A program made the translations under genes and the position numbers. From Burkholderiales bacterium (lineage in GTDB: Bacteria > Pseudomonadota > Gammaproteobacteria > Burkholderiales > WYBJ01): 64,000 nucleotides of DNA. The stretch spans positions 99,978 through 163,977 of the forward strand of contig JADLAC010000019.1 of NCBI GenBank assembly GCA_020848435.1, given 5' to 3'. Shown here piece after piece: positions 45,589-54,247 of this stretch (within the stretch, counting starts at the first letter, position 1; every line of letters begins with the position of its first letter). Under the pieces are notes generated by a model. It saw nothing but the letters and a program-made list of their open reading frames with translations, did no database searches and had not been told where the DNA came from.

Positions 45589-46844
45589 GAGCGCACTCGA
45601 GCGCGGCATCGCTCGGTCAGCCGACGATACAAGGCAAGCATTTCCGCTGCGTTGCGGCGAATGTCGAAGTTGCGCAAAGCCAACGCGCGTGCGCTCTCAC
45701 CCATGCGCTTGAGCGCCGCGCGGTCGTGGTAAAGCTGCTCGATGGCCGAAGCGAGCGCCGCGACGTTGCGCGCCGGAATGCACACCGCCGTCGCACCGGG
45801 AACCAACGTATCAGGCTTGGGATTGCTAACGGCGACAATCGACGGCACTCCGGAAAGCGCGGCCTCGAAAACCGGCCGTCCTGGCGCGTCGAGGTGCGAT
45901 GGAAAGCAGAGCAGGTCGATTGCGTCGTAGATCGCCTTGATGTCGATGGTGAAGCCGAGGAGGTGCACGTGCCGTCTCAGTCCATGCGCGTCAATGGTTC
46001 GCTCCAGTTCTTCGCGCACGGGACGCGCCAAGCCCATGCGGCGGAGCAGCCACCCCAGCGCGCCGCGGACGGGGCGAATATCATCGCCGACCAGAATGAA
46101 ATCGATCTCCAGTCCCCTGCCGAGCAGAAGGCGCGCAGCCTCGACGAACTCGTACGCGCCCTTCATGGCCGAAAGGCTACCGACCATGGCGATCTTGAGG
46201 CTGGTCGGGGATAGGCCGGCAATGGCAGACGCGGGAATCGAGCGCGCGCCCAGGCCGGGCGCAAAGCCGTTATGGATGACGATCGATTCGACATCGGCCG
46301 GCAAGGTCGCGCGCACGTTCTCATCGATCGCGATCACCGCATCCGCTCGGCGCCGCAGCAGATTACCGAGCCAACGCGTGCGGCGCGGAGTGGCCGATCC
46401 CGCCAGGAGCGCTCGCGCATGCACTACCAGCGGCGCTCGGAAGAGACGCCCGGACAATGCAATGCAGGCCGCCTGGGTGGTGTCGTTCACGTGCACCAGA
46501 TCGATTCCCGGCCAGCGTTCACGTGCCCGCAGTAGCACGAGCAGCGTGTAGGGGAGATAGCAGAGCTCTCTCAGCAGAATCAACCAGCGCAGGCCGCGGT
46601 AGTGACCATAGCGAGTGCAATCAAATTGGGCAATGCCGCGTGTCTCGAGCACTTGCGCGCCCGAGCGTCTGAACATGCAGGCCACGGGGCCGCGGGGTGT
46701 AATCACGTGCGCAGCCACTTGCCCGGCCGAGAATGCTGCGATCATCTCCATCAGGCTGCGGGATGCCCCACCGAAGGCGGCCGCGTGATGGATATAGAGC
46801 ACGCGCAGCGGCGCATGCGCCGAGTAAGCGTCGCCGTCGATCAT
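45585..46844 (-). CDS. Glycosyltransferase family 4
   Basis: A 419-residue GT-B transferase: VLYIHHAAAFGGASRSLMEM at the N-terminus, and donor-site parts KIAMVGSLSAMKGAYEFVEAA and LLCFPSHLDAPGRPVFEAALSGVPSIVA with the E-x7-E motif. The donor is unknown. Its ATG overlaps the stop of the decayed HlyD-like gene upstream (ATGA at 46841-46844), showing that the operon once continued into that gene. Confidence 0.88.
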   Translation of the reverse strand: MIDGDAYSAHAPLRVLYIHHAAAFGGASRSLMEMIAAFSAGQVAAHVITPRGPVACMFRRSGAQVLETRGIAQFDCTRYGHYRGLRWLILLRELCYLPYTLLVLLRARERWPGIDLVHVNDTTQAACIALSGRLFRAPLVVHARALLAGSATPRRTRWLGNLLRRRADAVIAIDENVRATLPADVESIVIHNGFAPGLGARSIPASAIAGLSPTSLKIAMVGSLSAMKGAYEFVEAARLLLGRGLEIDFILVGDDIRPVRGALGWLLRRMGLARPVREELERTIDAHGLRRHVHLLGFTIDIKAIYDAIDLLCFPSHLDAPGRPVFEAALSGVPSIVAVSNPKPDTLVPGATAVCIPARNVAALASAIEQLYHDRAALKRMGESARALALRNFDIRRNAAEMLALYRRLTERCRARVRS

Positions 46845-47275
46845 GGTTCTCTACCGCAGATTTTCGTCAGAGGGTACAGGAAACAGAAACAGAAGATAAC
46901 CGAGCGCTCGCTCGCCCTGATTTCCACGCGCACGGACATGCCGGACGCGAGCCGCGTGTCGGACGGCAGCAGTTTCAAGGCAGCGCGGATGTCGCTTACC
47001 GCGCCTTCTAGTGGGCGCGCGCGTCTGCGCGCAAACCCGGTGCGCCGCCCGTCTCCACGGGCAACGAAACGGCCTCACCGTGAGACGCCCCACATGCCGT
47101 ACTTCTGAAGCGAAACGACGTTGCTCTTGAGCCGGACAGAGTCGTTCTTCGAACGAAGCCTTTGTCTTCCGCCGAGATCTGGATCGCCGCCTCAGCGCTA
47201 CGCCTTCAGGCCCCGGCGCGAGAATGGCGTCGTCCTCCTCGGCGACGGCGACGATCGAGCGCTTGCGGACATCGA
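46841..47275 (-). pseudogene. Decayed HlyD-family membrane-fusion protein (C-terminal relic)
   Basis: Pieces of one HlyD-type adaptor C-terminus occur in order but in different minus-strand frames: VAVAEEDDAILAPG; EAAIQISAEDKGFVR; SVRLKSNVVSLQKYGMWG; and RLASGMSVRVEIRASERSV followed by FLYPLTK..GREP and a stop. Intact HlyD proteins read ...EA.I...D.GFV..GQ.V.LK...FPFQKYG... and ...GM.V.VEI..GERSV...L.PL.K. At least two frameshifts and an internal stop break the gene, and the N-terminal two-thirds is missing. The final TGA overlaps the start of the next glycosyltransferase gene. Confidence 0.7.
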
Positions 47276-47408
47276 GCATCAGCCACTAGCCGGTGCCGAT
47301 GGGAGGTGTCGGCAGCGTTTACACCGCCCCTGCTACAGTCGTCATTGTAAGCGGCTCGAGCTTCGGTTCGCGACGGATTTCTGGAGGATATGCGGGCTTA
47401 AGCGCGCA

Positions 47409-47425
47409 TTGGCGTATTCTTTGCT
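47409..47425 (+). promoter_or_regulatory. Sigma-54 (-24/-12) promoter for the PEP-CTERM gene
   Basis: TTGGCGTATTCTTTGCT has GG and GC separated by exactly 10 bases, as in the consensus TGGCAC-N5-TTGCW. Transcription would start near 47436, about 70 bases before the ATG. PEP-CTERM genes in Betaproteobacteria are commonly controlled by a sigma-54-dependent PrsK/PrsR system. Confidence 0.65.
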
Positions 47426-47504
47426 TGAATGCTGTCGATGGCCTTGCCCCTTCACGACGGGGCAGGCATGATGCAGTTGTGAGGGAGATGCAGCGAGGTA
47501 GCGT

Positions 47505-48242
47505 ATGAGTTCGCATGCTGTGCCAGCTTCAACCCGAGGCGGGCGCGCCGGCATTCGGTGGTGGGTCCTCGGCCTCGCTTCAGTGGTCTCCGCAAGCGGC
47601 CACGCAGCGCTTCTAACCTTCGACGGCAATATCTGTGACCCGGGCGGTAACAGTGCGTGCTTGCCGGTTGGCATCGACATCGGGACGAATTACGGCAGTA
47701 TCCCTGGTCGGCTCGACGTGGTCCTGTCGTCGCGTGGCGGATCGCAGAACGGAACAATCGAGAATCCGCACCTGCGCATCTGGGATTCCGGCTTCGCCGA
47801 TCTGACCAACGTCGCTTACGCTGCGCATTCAGGCGGCGGGCCGAGCCAAGTCGGCGAAGTGGCGCTATGGCCGAAGCCGGGTTTTCAGGTGACGCTGAAC
47901 GGCTTTGATATCGCGGCGTGGGAGATGGATCACGCAACGCAGGTGACGATTTACGATGCTGCTTTCACCGTCCTTTCCAGCAGTGGCCTGATCACCGCAT
48001 CGAGTACAGCGAGTTCTCATTTCGCACCAGCGATCACCCGATCGGATGGCGTCATCATCCAGTGGGGCCCCGATTCGTTCAACGTTGGAATCGACAATAT
48101 CGACTTCACGGTATCCGCTGTTCCGGAGGCGGGCACGGGCGCGATGGTCGCGGTCGGGCTCGGATTGGTCTTGATTCGGTTGCAGCGTCGGCGTCGGGCG
48201 CGCGTGGGCGGACAAATCGATCGAATGATCTGCGTTAATTGA
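47505..48242 (+). CDS. PEP-CTERM sorting-domain protein
   Basis: A 245-residue exported protein. A signal peptide (WWVLGLASVVSASGHA) leads to a beta-rich domain (LLTFDGNICDPGGNSACLP...), and the C-terminus carries VPEAGTGAMVAVGLGLVLIRLQRRRRAR, a variant of the PEP-CTERM signal: a V-P-E motif, one membrane helix and an Arg cluster, recognised by exosortase. Twelve residues follow the Arg cluster, slightly more than usual. It is the only plus-strand gene in the polysaccharide cluster, in keeping with the known link between exosortase and EPS loci. No exosortase gene is in the window. Confidence 0.82.
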   Translation: MSSHAVPASTRGGRAGIRWWVLGLASVVSASGHAALLTFDGNICDPGGNSACLPVGIDIGTNYGSIPGRLDVVLSSRGGSQNGTIENPHLRIWDSGFADLTNVAYAAHSGGGPSQVGEVALWPKPGFQVTLNGFDIAAWEMDHATQVTIYDAAFTVLSSSGLITASSTASSHFAPAITRSDGVIIQWGPDSFNVGIDNIDFTVSAVPEAGTGAMVAVGLGLVLIRLQRRRRARVGGQIDRMICVN

Positions 48243-48575
48243 GCGAAACGGTCTGAGCGGATGGTTGGAGTTTGCGCTGTGCGTAGACTGAAGTAGCCGG
48301 CGGCATAGATTCCAACGTTCGGGGTCACAGCCCATCGGGGTGTGATCCCGATGCGCAGATCCTGGAAGAAGCGGGCGGGCAGCTAGCGGCAACCTGCAAC
48401 GGCGTCAACGGTCGTGGTACGGATAGCTGCATTACTCATGGCGCCGTTGCTCGCCGTGGCGCCAGGCAGGCGCTTGACTGGCGCCAAGCGTCGGGCATCC
48501 TGGAAACCGCGTCGCCGAAGTCGGTGCCCGCTGAGCAGCTTTGTTTCATGTGCGGCGATATCCCGTCGCAGCCAG
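48243..48575. other. 333-base intergenic region between convergent genes
   Basis: Between the PEP-CTERM gene and the end of the AsnB-like gene. No hairpin with a T-run, RNA gene or protein relic was recognised; the ORFs in the track here have no family signal. Confidence 0.4.
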
Positions 48576-50570
48576 CTACCCCAGTTCCACGCGAAAACGA
48601 TCCAACCATACACCGAAGTTCACAAGCCGCCATACACCGAAGCTGAATGGACGCCGGCCAGCGGTGATCGCGTCGAACTCGGCTAGCGCGGCAGGGCGGA
48701 CGATGCCGTCGGCGCGTTCGACGCACCGTGCAACGGCTGCTCGAAACACCTCTCTTTCCGAGGTACGCAGCCAGTGCTCCTCAGCAGTGGCAAAGCCTAG
48801 CTTGTCGGGGCGTATGCGCACCACCTCGGGCAGGATCCCGGCCATGGCGGCACGCAATACGCGCTTGGTAATGCCGTCCGAAAGTTTCGAGCTGTCGGGC
48901 ATTCCGAGCACCTGCTCGACCAACCGATAGTCCAGGAAGGGCACGCGCGACTCTACCGAGTGTGCCATCGAGTTCCGGTCCTCGCTATGGAGGAGCATCG
49001 GCAAGCCTGTATCGAGAAGCAGGCGGCGTGACAATCCTGCTACCGTCGTCGCATCGCCGCGCGTATCGCCGCAAGGTTCGCGATCGAGCGCGCCCAGGCG
49101 CTCGAAATCGAGCCAAGCCGGTGCAAGCGCGGGGCGACCGCTGCGTGCGCGTAAGCGCTGCCGCAACGCGTCGGGTAACAACAGGTTCGCGAGCTGTCCG
49201 ATTGCATAACCATAGCCGAAGCTTGGCTGTCTTCCGCTCGCCACCAGCTCTCTCATGAATGCAATTAGGTTAAGCGAGCGCAACAACGAGACGAGCCGGG
49301 GGCCGAGGAACCCGGGATACCCTGCCAGCTGCTCATCGGCGCCCTGGCCATCTAGCACGACCCGCACGCCGTTTTCCGCAGCAACTCGGAACACGCACCA
49401 TTGCGCATATATGCTACTCGACCCGAACGGCTCATCCTGGTGCCAAGTGACGCACTCCAACTCGCCGAGCGCGCCTCTTGGATCCGGGTATACGAAGTGG
49501 CCATCGGCCGCTGTAGCATCGATTACCGCTTGCGCAAACGTTCGCTCGTCGTATCGCGCGACCAGTGATGCAGCAGAAAAAGTCTTGTGTGCTGCGGCAG
49601 CACCTTGTTCGCGCAACAGCCGATGGGTTACACATACGATCGACGACGAGTCGAGTCCCCCGGACAGACAAGATCCCACGGCTACGTCCGCGCGCAATCG
49701 CAAGCGCACGGCGTCGACGAACGTTTCACGAAACTCCGCTACTTCCCCGCCGGCGTTTCCCGAGGGTGGCCGAGCGCTCAAGGTATACCAGCGCTCGGGC
49801 TGAATCCGAACCGGTCCTTGCTCCGTGGGCAGGACTAGTATCTCGCCGCCGCGTAGTTGTCGTACGCCCTCGAACAACGTCGCCGCAGAATGATCGAACA
49901 CGCCCCAAACGAGATAGTCGTAGCACGCTTGCGGATTCGCTCGCGCGTGCCAACCGGGTAGTCTCGTGAATTGCTTTATCTCCGAAGCAAAAGCGATATA
50001 TCCCTGAGGCGAACGCCACCAGTACATTGGTTTGACGCCGAATCGGTCACGCACCGCAACGACCTGCCGCGCAGCGCGGTCCACCAGGACGAACGCGAAC
50101 ATGCCGTTGAAGCGATCGAGGCAGGCTTTCCCCCACGCCTGCCATGCGGTCAGAATGACTTCGGTATCGCTGCGAGTCTTGAAGGCGTGTCCGATGCGTT
50201 CCAACTCCGCTCGCAGCTCGACATGGTTATAGACTTCGCCGTTGTAGACGATCCACAGATTGCCATCAGGCGTGCACATCGGCTGATGACCTGCGGGCGA
50301 CAGATCGACAATGGAGAGCCGGCGATGTCCGAGCGCGATCCTCGCGGCGACCGGTTCGTACCTACCGCGAGGCGAATACGCAAGTCCACTGTTCCAGACG
50401 GCAGAAGGCGTATCGTCGCCGCCGAGCGCTCGGGGCTCAAGCCCGGTTCCAGTGAAGATGGTATAGCCTTCGTCGTCGGGCCCTCGGTGGCGCACGATCC
50501 GGGTCATCTCGGCCACCAAGGGCGCCGTATCGACCGCGCCGTAGGCCACCAGCGCCGCTATGCCGCACAT
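48576..50570 (-). CDS. Asparagine synthetase B-like amidotransferase
   Basis: A 664-residue glutamine-dependent amidotransferase. The N-terminal class II glutaminase domain begins with the catalytic Cys2 (MCGIAALVAYG) and has RRLSIVDLSPAGHQP and YNGEVYNHVELR; the synthetase domain has the PP-loop SGGLDSSSI and LDGQGADEQLAGY. Homologues in polysaccharide and exosortase clusters are thought to amidate uronic acid-type carboxyls. The start overlaps the upstream glycosyltransferase by 13 bases. Confidence 0.9.
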   Translation of the reverse strand: MCGIAALVAYGAVDTAPLVAEMTRIVRHRGPDDEGYTIFTGTGLEPRALGGDDTPSAVWNSGLAYSPRGRYEPVAARIALGHRRLSIVDLSPAGHQPMCTPDGNLWIVYNGEVYNHVELRAELERIGHAFKTRSDTEVILTAWQAWGKACLDRFNGMFAFVLVDRAARQVVAVRDRFGVKPMYWWRSPQGYIAFASEIKQFTRLPGWHARANPQACYDYLVWGVFDHSAATLFEGVRQLRGGEILVLPTEQGPVRIQPERWYTLSARPPSGNAGGEVAEFRETFVDAVRLRLRADVAVGSCLSGGLDSSSIVCVTHRLLREQGAAAAHKTFSAASLVARYDERTFAQAVIDATAADGHFVYPDPRGALGELECVTWHQDEPFGSSSIYAQWCVFRVAAENGVRVVLDGQGADEQLAGYPGFLGPRLVSLLRSLNLIAFMRELVASGRQPSFGYGYAIGQLANLLLPDALRQRLRARSGRPALAPAWLDFERLGALDREPCGDTRGDATTVAGLSRRLLLDTGLPMLLHSEDRNSMAHSVESRVPFLDYRLVEQVLGMPDSSKLSDGITKRVLRAAMAGILPEVVRIRPDKLGFATAEEHWLRTSEREVFRAAVARCVERADGIVRPAALAEFDAITAGRRPFSFGVWRLVNFGVWLDRFRVELG

Positions 50571-51640
50571 AGTGCTTCTTCATACGCCGCCTTGGTGATG
50601 GCGGCAACGTAGCGGGGGGCGTGCCAACGGCGAGCATAGGACGCCCCTGCTTCCGAATGGTGCGCAAGAAACGCACGATCCTCAATACAGCGGCGCAACA
50701 CGTGCTCAATCGTGTCCGGCTCCGCATTGATGACAGCGCCGACGACATCGCGCGCCATGTCCGCCGGCAGGAAACGCAGGTCTTCGCGGGCGATGCGTGC
50801 CACGACGGGCTTGCCCATCGCCATGGTTTCGACCGCGAGTGCGCCGTACCAGCCAATTAGGATCTGATCGACGATCAAGTCGGCATCGGCGTACATTCGC
50901 ATTGCCTCGGCGTGCGCAACGCCTTCGATGAGTCGCAATTCGAACTGCTCGCGATGCGTGGCTTGCAGGCGTTCGAACGCGGCCAGAATATGCGACGAGC
51001 CCTTCGCGGCTCGATTTGTAGGCGCATGCACGATGCGTAGTTTGCGCCGCGACGGGTCGGCGGGCTGCCAGACGAAACCCCTGGTCGACACTGTGTAGGG
51101 AAGAAATGACGACTTTTCGCGCGGCAGGAAGTGCAGGAGATCCGGGTTCACGGACCACATATGATGCACGTGCCGAGCCATCTTTTCGATCGCCCGCGCG
51201 CGTAGAGTGTCGTAGCGACCGTACTCGCATAGGCCGTGGTAGCACTCGGCGACATGGCAAGCCGATATGCGGGTGCGCGCCATGGTTGAAAGCTTCTGTC
51301 GCGCATCGCAGCCGTTGTACGTCACGAACAGTCCCGTCCGAGCGGGGTAGAAGGGCAAATCCAACTGGTTGAGACCGTGATGCGGCGCGTGGATAAGCGA
51401 CATTCCAGAATTGAAATGCAGCACGTCGTAGCGGCTTCGAACGCGCAGAAAGGCGGATGCGAGGCTGAGAAGCTTGCCCGGCGCCGAGCGGCGCTCGATG
51501 CCGAGCTGGATGTCGGCGGGATAGGCAAGCCAGTTGTCGCTTGCCACCAGCACCCTGCTGTCGAGGCCGATCTGCCGCTCGGCCTGAGCGAGCCCCCACG
51601 CGTTGCCGCCTGTCGATGCGGGCAGATGCAAAACCTTCAT
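50558..51640 (-). CDS. Glycosyltransferase (GT-B, family 4-like)
   Basis: A 360-residue GT-B protein. The start at MKVLHLPASTGGNAWGLAQA begins the first Rossmann strand, with GCAGGC upstream. The donor side reads LRIVHAPTNRAAKGSSHILAAFE and DLIVDQILIGWYGALAVETMAMGKPVVA. The same segments occur in the gene at 56.0-57.2 kb (VVHAPNHAAFKGTRYLHAA; FDQCMIGFHGYFALEGMALGKPV), so the two are distant paralogues. The sugar is unknown. Confidence 0.85.
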   Translation of the reverse strand: MKVLHLPASTGGNAWGLAQAERQIGLDSRVLVASDNWLAYPADIQLGIERRSAPGKLLSLASAFLRVRSRYDVLHFNSGMSLIHAPHHGLNQLDLPFYPARTGLFVTYNGCDARQKLSTMARTRISACHVAECYHGLCEYGRYDTLRARAIEKMARHVHHMWSVNPDLLHFLPREKSSFLPYTVSTRGFVWQPADPSRRKLRIVHAPTNRAAKGSSHILAAFERLQATHREQFELRLIEGVAHAEAMRMYADADLIVDQILIGWYGALAVETMAMGKPVVARIAREDLRFLPADMARDVVGAVINAEPDTIEHVLRRCIEDRAFLAHHSEAGASYARRWHAPRYVAAITKAAYEEALCAA

Positions 51641-51665
51641 TGAAAGCCTGCGGCAGGCCGATGGC

Positions 51666-52760
51666 TCATGAGCGATTGGAGAGGATCGCAACGATCTTCT
51701 CGCCCGCTCGGCCGTCGCCATAGAGCGGTCGGGACCAATCCGGACGATGCTTCGAGAGACGTCCGGATGCCTGCTCGATTGTGTCGGCGTTCGCTCCGGC
51801 GAGCATATTGTAGCCCCCCTCGACGAGCTCGACCCACTCGGTTTGCTCGCGCAGGGTGATACAGGGGCGGTGCAGGAAGAATGCTTCCTTCTGCAAACCG
51901 CCACTATCGGTCAGCACGAGCGAGCAGTGCTCGAGTAACTGCAGCATGTCGAGGTAGCCGACCGGATCGATCGTGCGCACGTAGCCGAGCTCCATCCCCT
52001 GCTCATCGAGCCGGCGCCGCGTGCGCGGGTGCAGCGGCATGACGACGGTGCGCTCTCGCCCCAGGCGTTCGAGCGCAGTGAAAATGCCTTTCAGCCGATG
52101 CGGATCGTCGGTGTTCTCGGCGCGATGCACCGTCGCCAGACAAAAACCGTCGCCGGTTGAATCGAGCAGTGCAACGAGCGCCGCACTCGGTTGTGCAATG
52201 CCGCGATAGAACAACGCCGCGTCGTACATAACGTCTCCTGTCAGGAGAATCGCACCGGGTGCCATGCCTTCACGCTGCAGGTTCTTCACCGCAGCTTGAG
52301 TCGGGCAGAAGAGCCAGGTCGATACGCGGTCGGCGAGCGTGCGATTGACTTCCTCGGGCATACGCATGTCGAACGAGCGAAGGCCTGCCTCGACATGAGC
52401 AATCGGAATGTGCAGCTTCGCCGCGGCGAGTGCGCCCGCCAGCGTCGAGTTCGTGTCTCCGTAGACTAGAACAGCGTTTGGCTTCTCGGCAATCAGAACG
52501 TCTTCGATCCCGCTCAGCATGCGCGCCGTCATTCGACCATGCAAGCGTTCGACGACGCCAAGGTGGTAAGCGGGCTCTGGAATGCGCATCTCGCGAAAGA
52601 ACACCCCCGACATATTGTCGTCGTAGTGCTGGCCGGTATGAACGACGGTTTCGTCGAGGATCGCGCCGCAAGCTTTCTCGTTGTGCGAGGCAATGGCGCG
52701 CGATACCACAGCGGCCTTGATAAACTGTGGACGTGCGCCGACGACCGTGACTATCTTCAT
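51666..52760 (-). CDS. UDP-N-acetylglucosamine 2-epimerase, WecB/WbpI-like
   Basis: A 364-residue non-hydrolysing 2-epimerase: MKIVTVVGARPQFIKAAVVS, ETVVHTGQHYDDNMSGVFF, HVEAGLRSFDMRMPEEVNRT, HPRTRRRLDEQG and DSGGLQKEAFFL. It differs in motif style from the FnlC-like enzyme at 41-42 kb and is likely to provide another HexNAc (ManNAc or a diacetamido sugar, as for WbpI). No dehydrogenase or aminotransferase is nearby to refine this. The start follows the family N-terminus. Confidence 0.92.
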   Translation of the reverse strand: MKIVTVVGARPQFIKAAVVSRAIASHNEKACGAILDETVVHTGQHYDDNMSGVFFREMRIPEPAYHLGVVERLHGRMTARMLSGIEDVLIAEKPNAVLVYGDTNSTLAGALAAAKLHIPIAHVEAGLRSFDMRMPEEVNRTLADRVSTWLFCPTQAAVKNLQREGMAPGAILLTGDVMYDAALFYRGIAQPSAALVALLDSTGDGFCLATVHRAENTDDPHRLKGIFTALERLGRERTVVMPLHPRTRRRLDEQGMELGYVRTIDPVGYLDMLQLLEHCSLVLTDSGGLQKEAFFLHRPCITLREQTEWVELVEGGYNMLAGANADTIEQASGRLSKHRPDWSRPLYGDGRAGEKIVAILSNRS

Positions 52761-52785
52761 TCTCAAGCCATCGGTGGCATAGAGG

Positions 52786-54219
52786 TCATCGGCCGGCGGC
52801 CGGCCGCATACCGACAGCGATTCTGCGCATTTCCGCGCCTCCGAGGACAATCGCCGCCATTGCGGCGCTCCCGCAAAGCCATAACACGCTGCGTAATGCG
52901 AAGGCGCCGATCGATAGCCTATCGACGGAGGCACCGAACGCTAACAGGGCCGCGAGCAAGGCTACCGCACCGAGAGTACGGGCCCCCACGATCGGCACCG
53001 CAAAGTAACGCGATCCCAATGCGATATTCGCGCCGAGGGCGCAAGTCGCGGCCGCCAGCGCGGCGAGTGCCGCGCCCAGGAGGCCCAGGCTGGGAATCCA
53101 CGCGAGATTGAGCGAAATCCCGATCGCGGCGGCGGCGACGTTGATGAGCATCGTGGTACCCGTCTTTTTCGCCAGCCACAGTCCCGGGACGAACACGTAG
53201 GATCCGGCGATCAATAGGGCCCCAGCGAGAATCGGGACCAGCGCGTGCGCAGCCTGGTACGCCGGGGTAGCGAAGATCGCCACCAGCTCGCGGGAGAAGA
53301 TCCCGAGCGCTAACACGCACGGCAGCGAAACCGCCAGGAAATATCGCCAAGCGCGTCCCACTTGCGCTGGAGTAGAAGCGTCGGTGCCGAAATGCGTCAC
53401 AAGCGGTGTAATCGTTGCCTGGAACCCGGACAGCAAAAGCGTGACGGCTGCGGCCAATCTCTGGGCGAGCCCATAGACTCCCAGGTCGGACACAGACATG
53501 AGTTCCTTCACAATTATGCGATCTGCATAGCCGGTTGCGAGCACGGCAACGCTGGAGACAACCAGCGGCGCTGAAAAGCCCAGCATTTGGCCGAGTTTTG
53601 CCATATCGAATGTCGGCCTCAAACTCGCGCCGCAGGCAAACGCTGCATAGAGAATCGCGGAAACGGCGGCGGCAAGCTGACCCCAGAACACCGCGACGAT
53701 GCCGATCTCTGCATGGAGTAGCAACACGAGCGTCGCGCTCGCATGCACCACTGCGTATATCAGGCTGGCCACGGCGTATGCGCGCGGCTGCAGCTGCCAG
53801 CGTAGCTGGTTCTGCAGAAAGTAGAAGATGCCGTTGGCCCAAAGGGCTGGCAGCGCGATCGTGAGTACCGCGTCGTGCCCCGGCGTCTCGAACAGCCATG
53901 TCGCGAACGGCGACGCGACGGCCCAGCCGCCCGCGAGCGCGATGGAGTACGCGCCTATGGTGAACCATAGCGCGGTCGATGCATACGCCGCGCGGTGCGA
54001 CGCGCCCGCAGGGTAATAGCGCGCGACCGCCTGCGAGATCTCTAATGCCAGCGCCAGGTTCGCAAGGTTCCCGATGAGTGCAACGAGATCCACGACCCCG
54101 ATATCGGAGGGGGTCAGCACGCGGGTATAGATCGGCACCAGCATCAGTGCAATGCCGCGCGCGAGCGCGTTGCTGGCGCCGTACAGAGCGCTTTCACGCA
54201 GGAAACGTCGCAACATCAT
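52786..54219 (-). CDS. wzx: Oligosaccharide flippase, Wzx-like
   Basis: A 477-residue polysaccharide transporter of the MOP superfamily with 12 to 14 membrane helices: LRRFLRESALYGASNALARG, LMLVPIYTRVLTPSDIGVVD at the N-terminus, then PLVVSSVAVLATGYADRIIV at mid-chain. It would flip the undecaprenyl-linked repeat unit to the periplasm for polymerisation. It is the only flippase in the window. Confidence 0.9.
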   Translation of the reverse strand: MMLRRFLRESALYGASNALARGIALMLVPIYTRVLTPSDIGVVDLVALIGNLANLALALEISQAVARYYPAGASHRAAYASTALWFTIGAYSIALAGGWAVASPFATWLFETPGHDAVLTIALPALWANGIFYFLQNQLRWQLQPRAYAVASLIYAVVHASATLVLLLHAEIGIVAVFWGQLAAAVSAILYAAFACGASLRPTFDMAKLGQMLGFSAPLVVSSVAVLATGYADRIIVKELMSVSDLGVYGLAQRLAAAVTLLLSGFQATITPLVTHFGTDASTPAQVGRAWRYFLAVSLPCVLALGIFSRELVAIFATPAYQAAHALVPILAGALLIAGSYVFVPGLWLAKKTGTTMLINVAAAAIGISLNLAWIPSLGLLGAALAALAAATCALGANIALGSRYFAVPIVGARTLGAVALLAALLAFGASVDRLSIGAFALRSVLWLCGSAAMAAIVLGGAEMRRIAVGMRPAAGR

Positions 54220-54247
54220 GCATTCCCGAAACTTACTCCGGTCGCTG

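Noticed and set aside
46851-47279. 142-codon minus-strand ORF as an intact gene
   Set aside because: Only its first part looks like HlyD; the matching continuation lies in the other frames, so it is part of a decayed gene.
48414-48686. Possible small exported protein between the PEP-CTERM and AsnB genes
   Set aside because: It runs into the AsnB coding region in antisense, has no clear ribosome-binding site, and its N-terminal hydrophobic stretch is too short to support.
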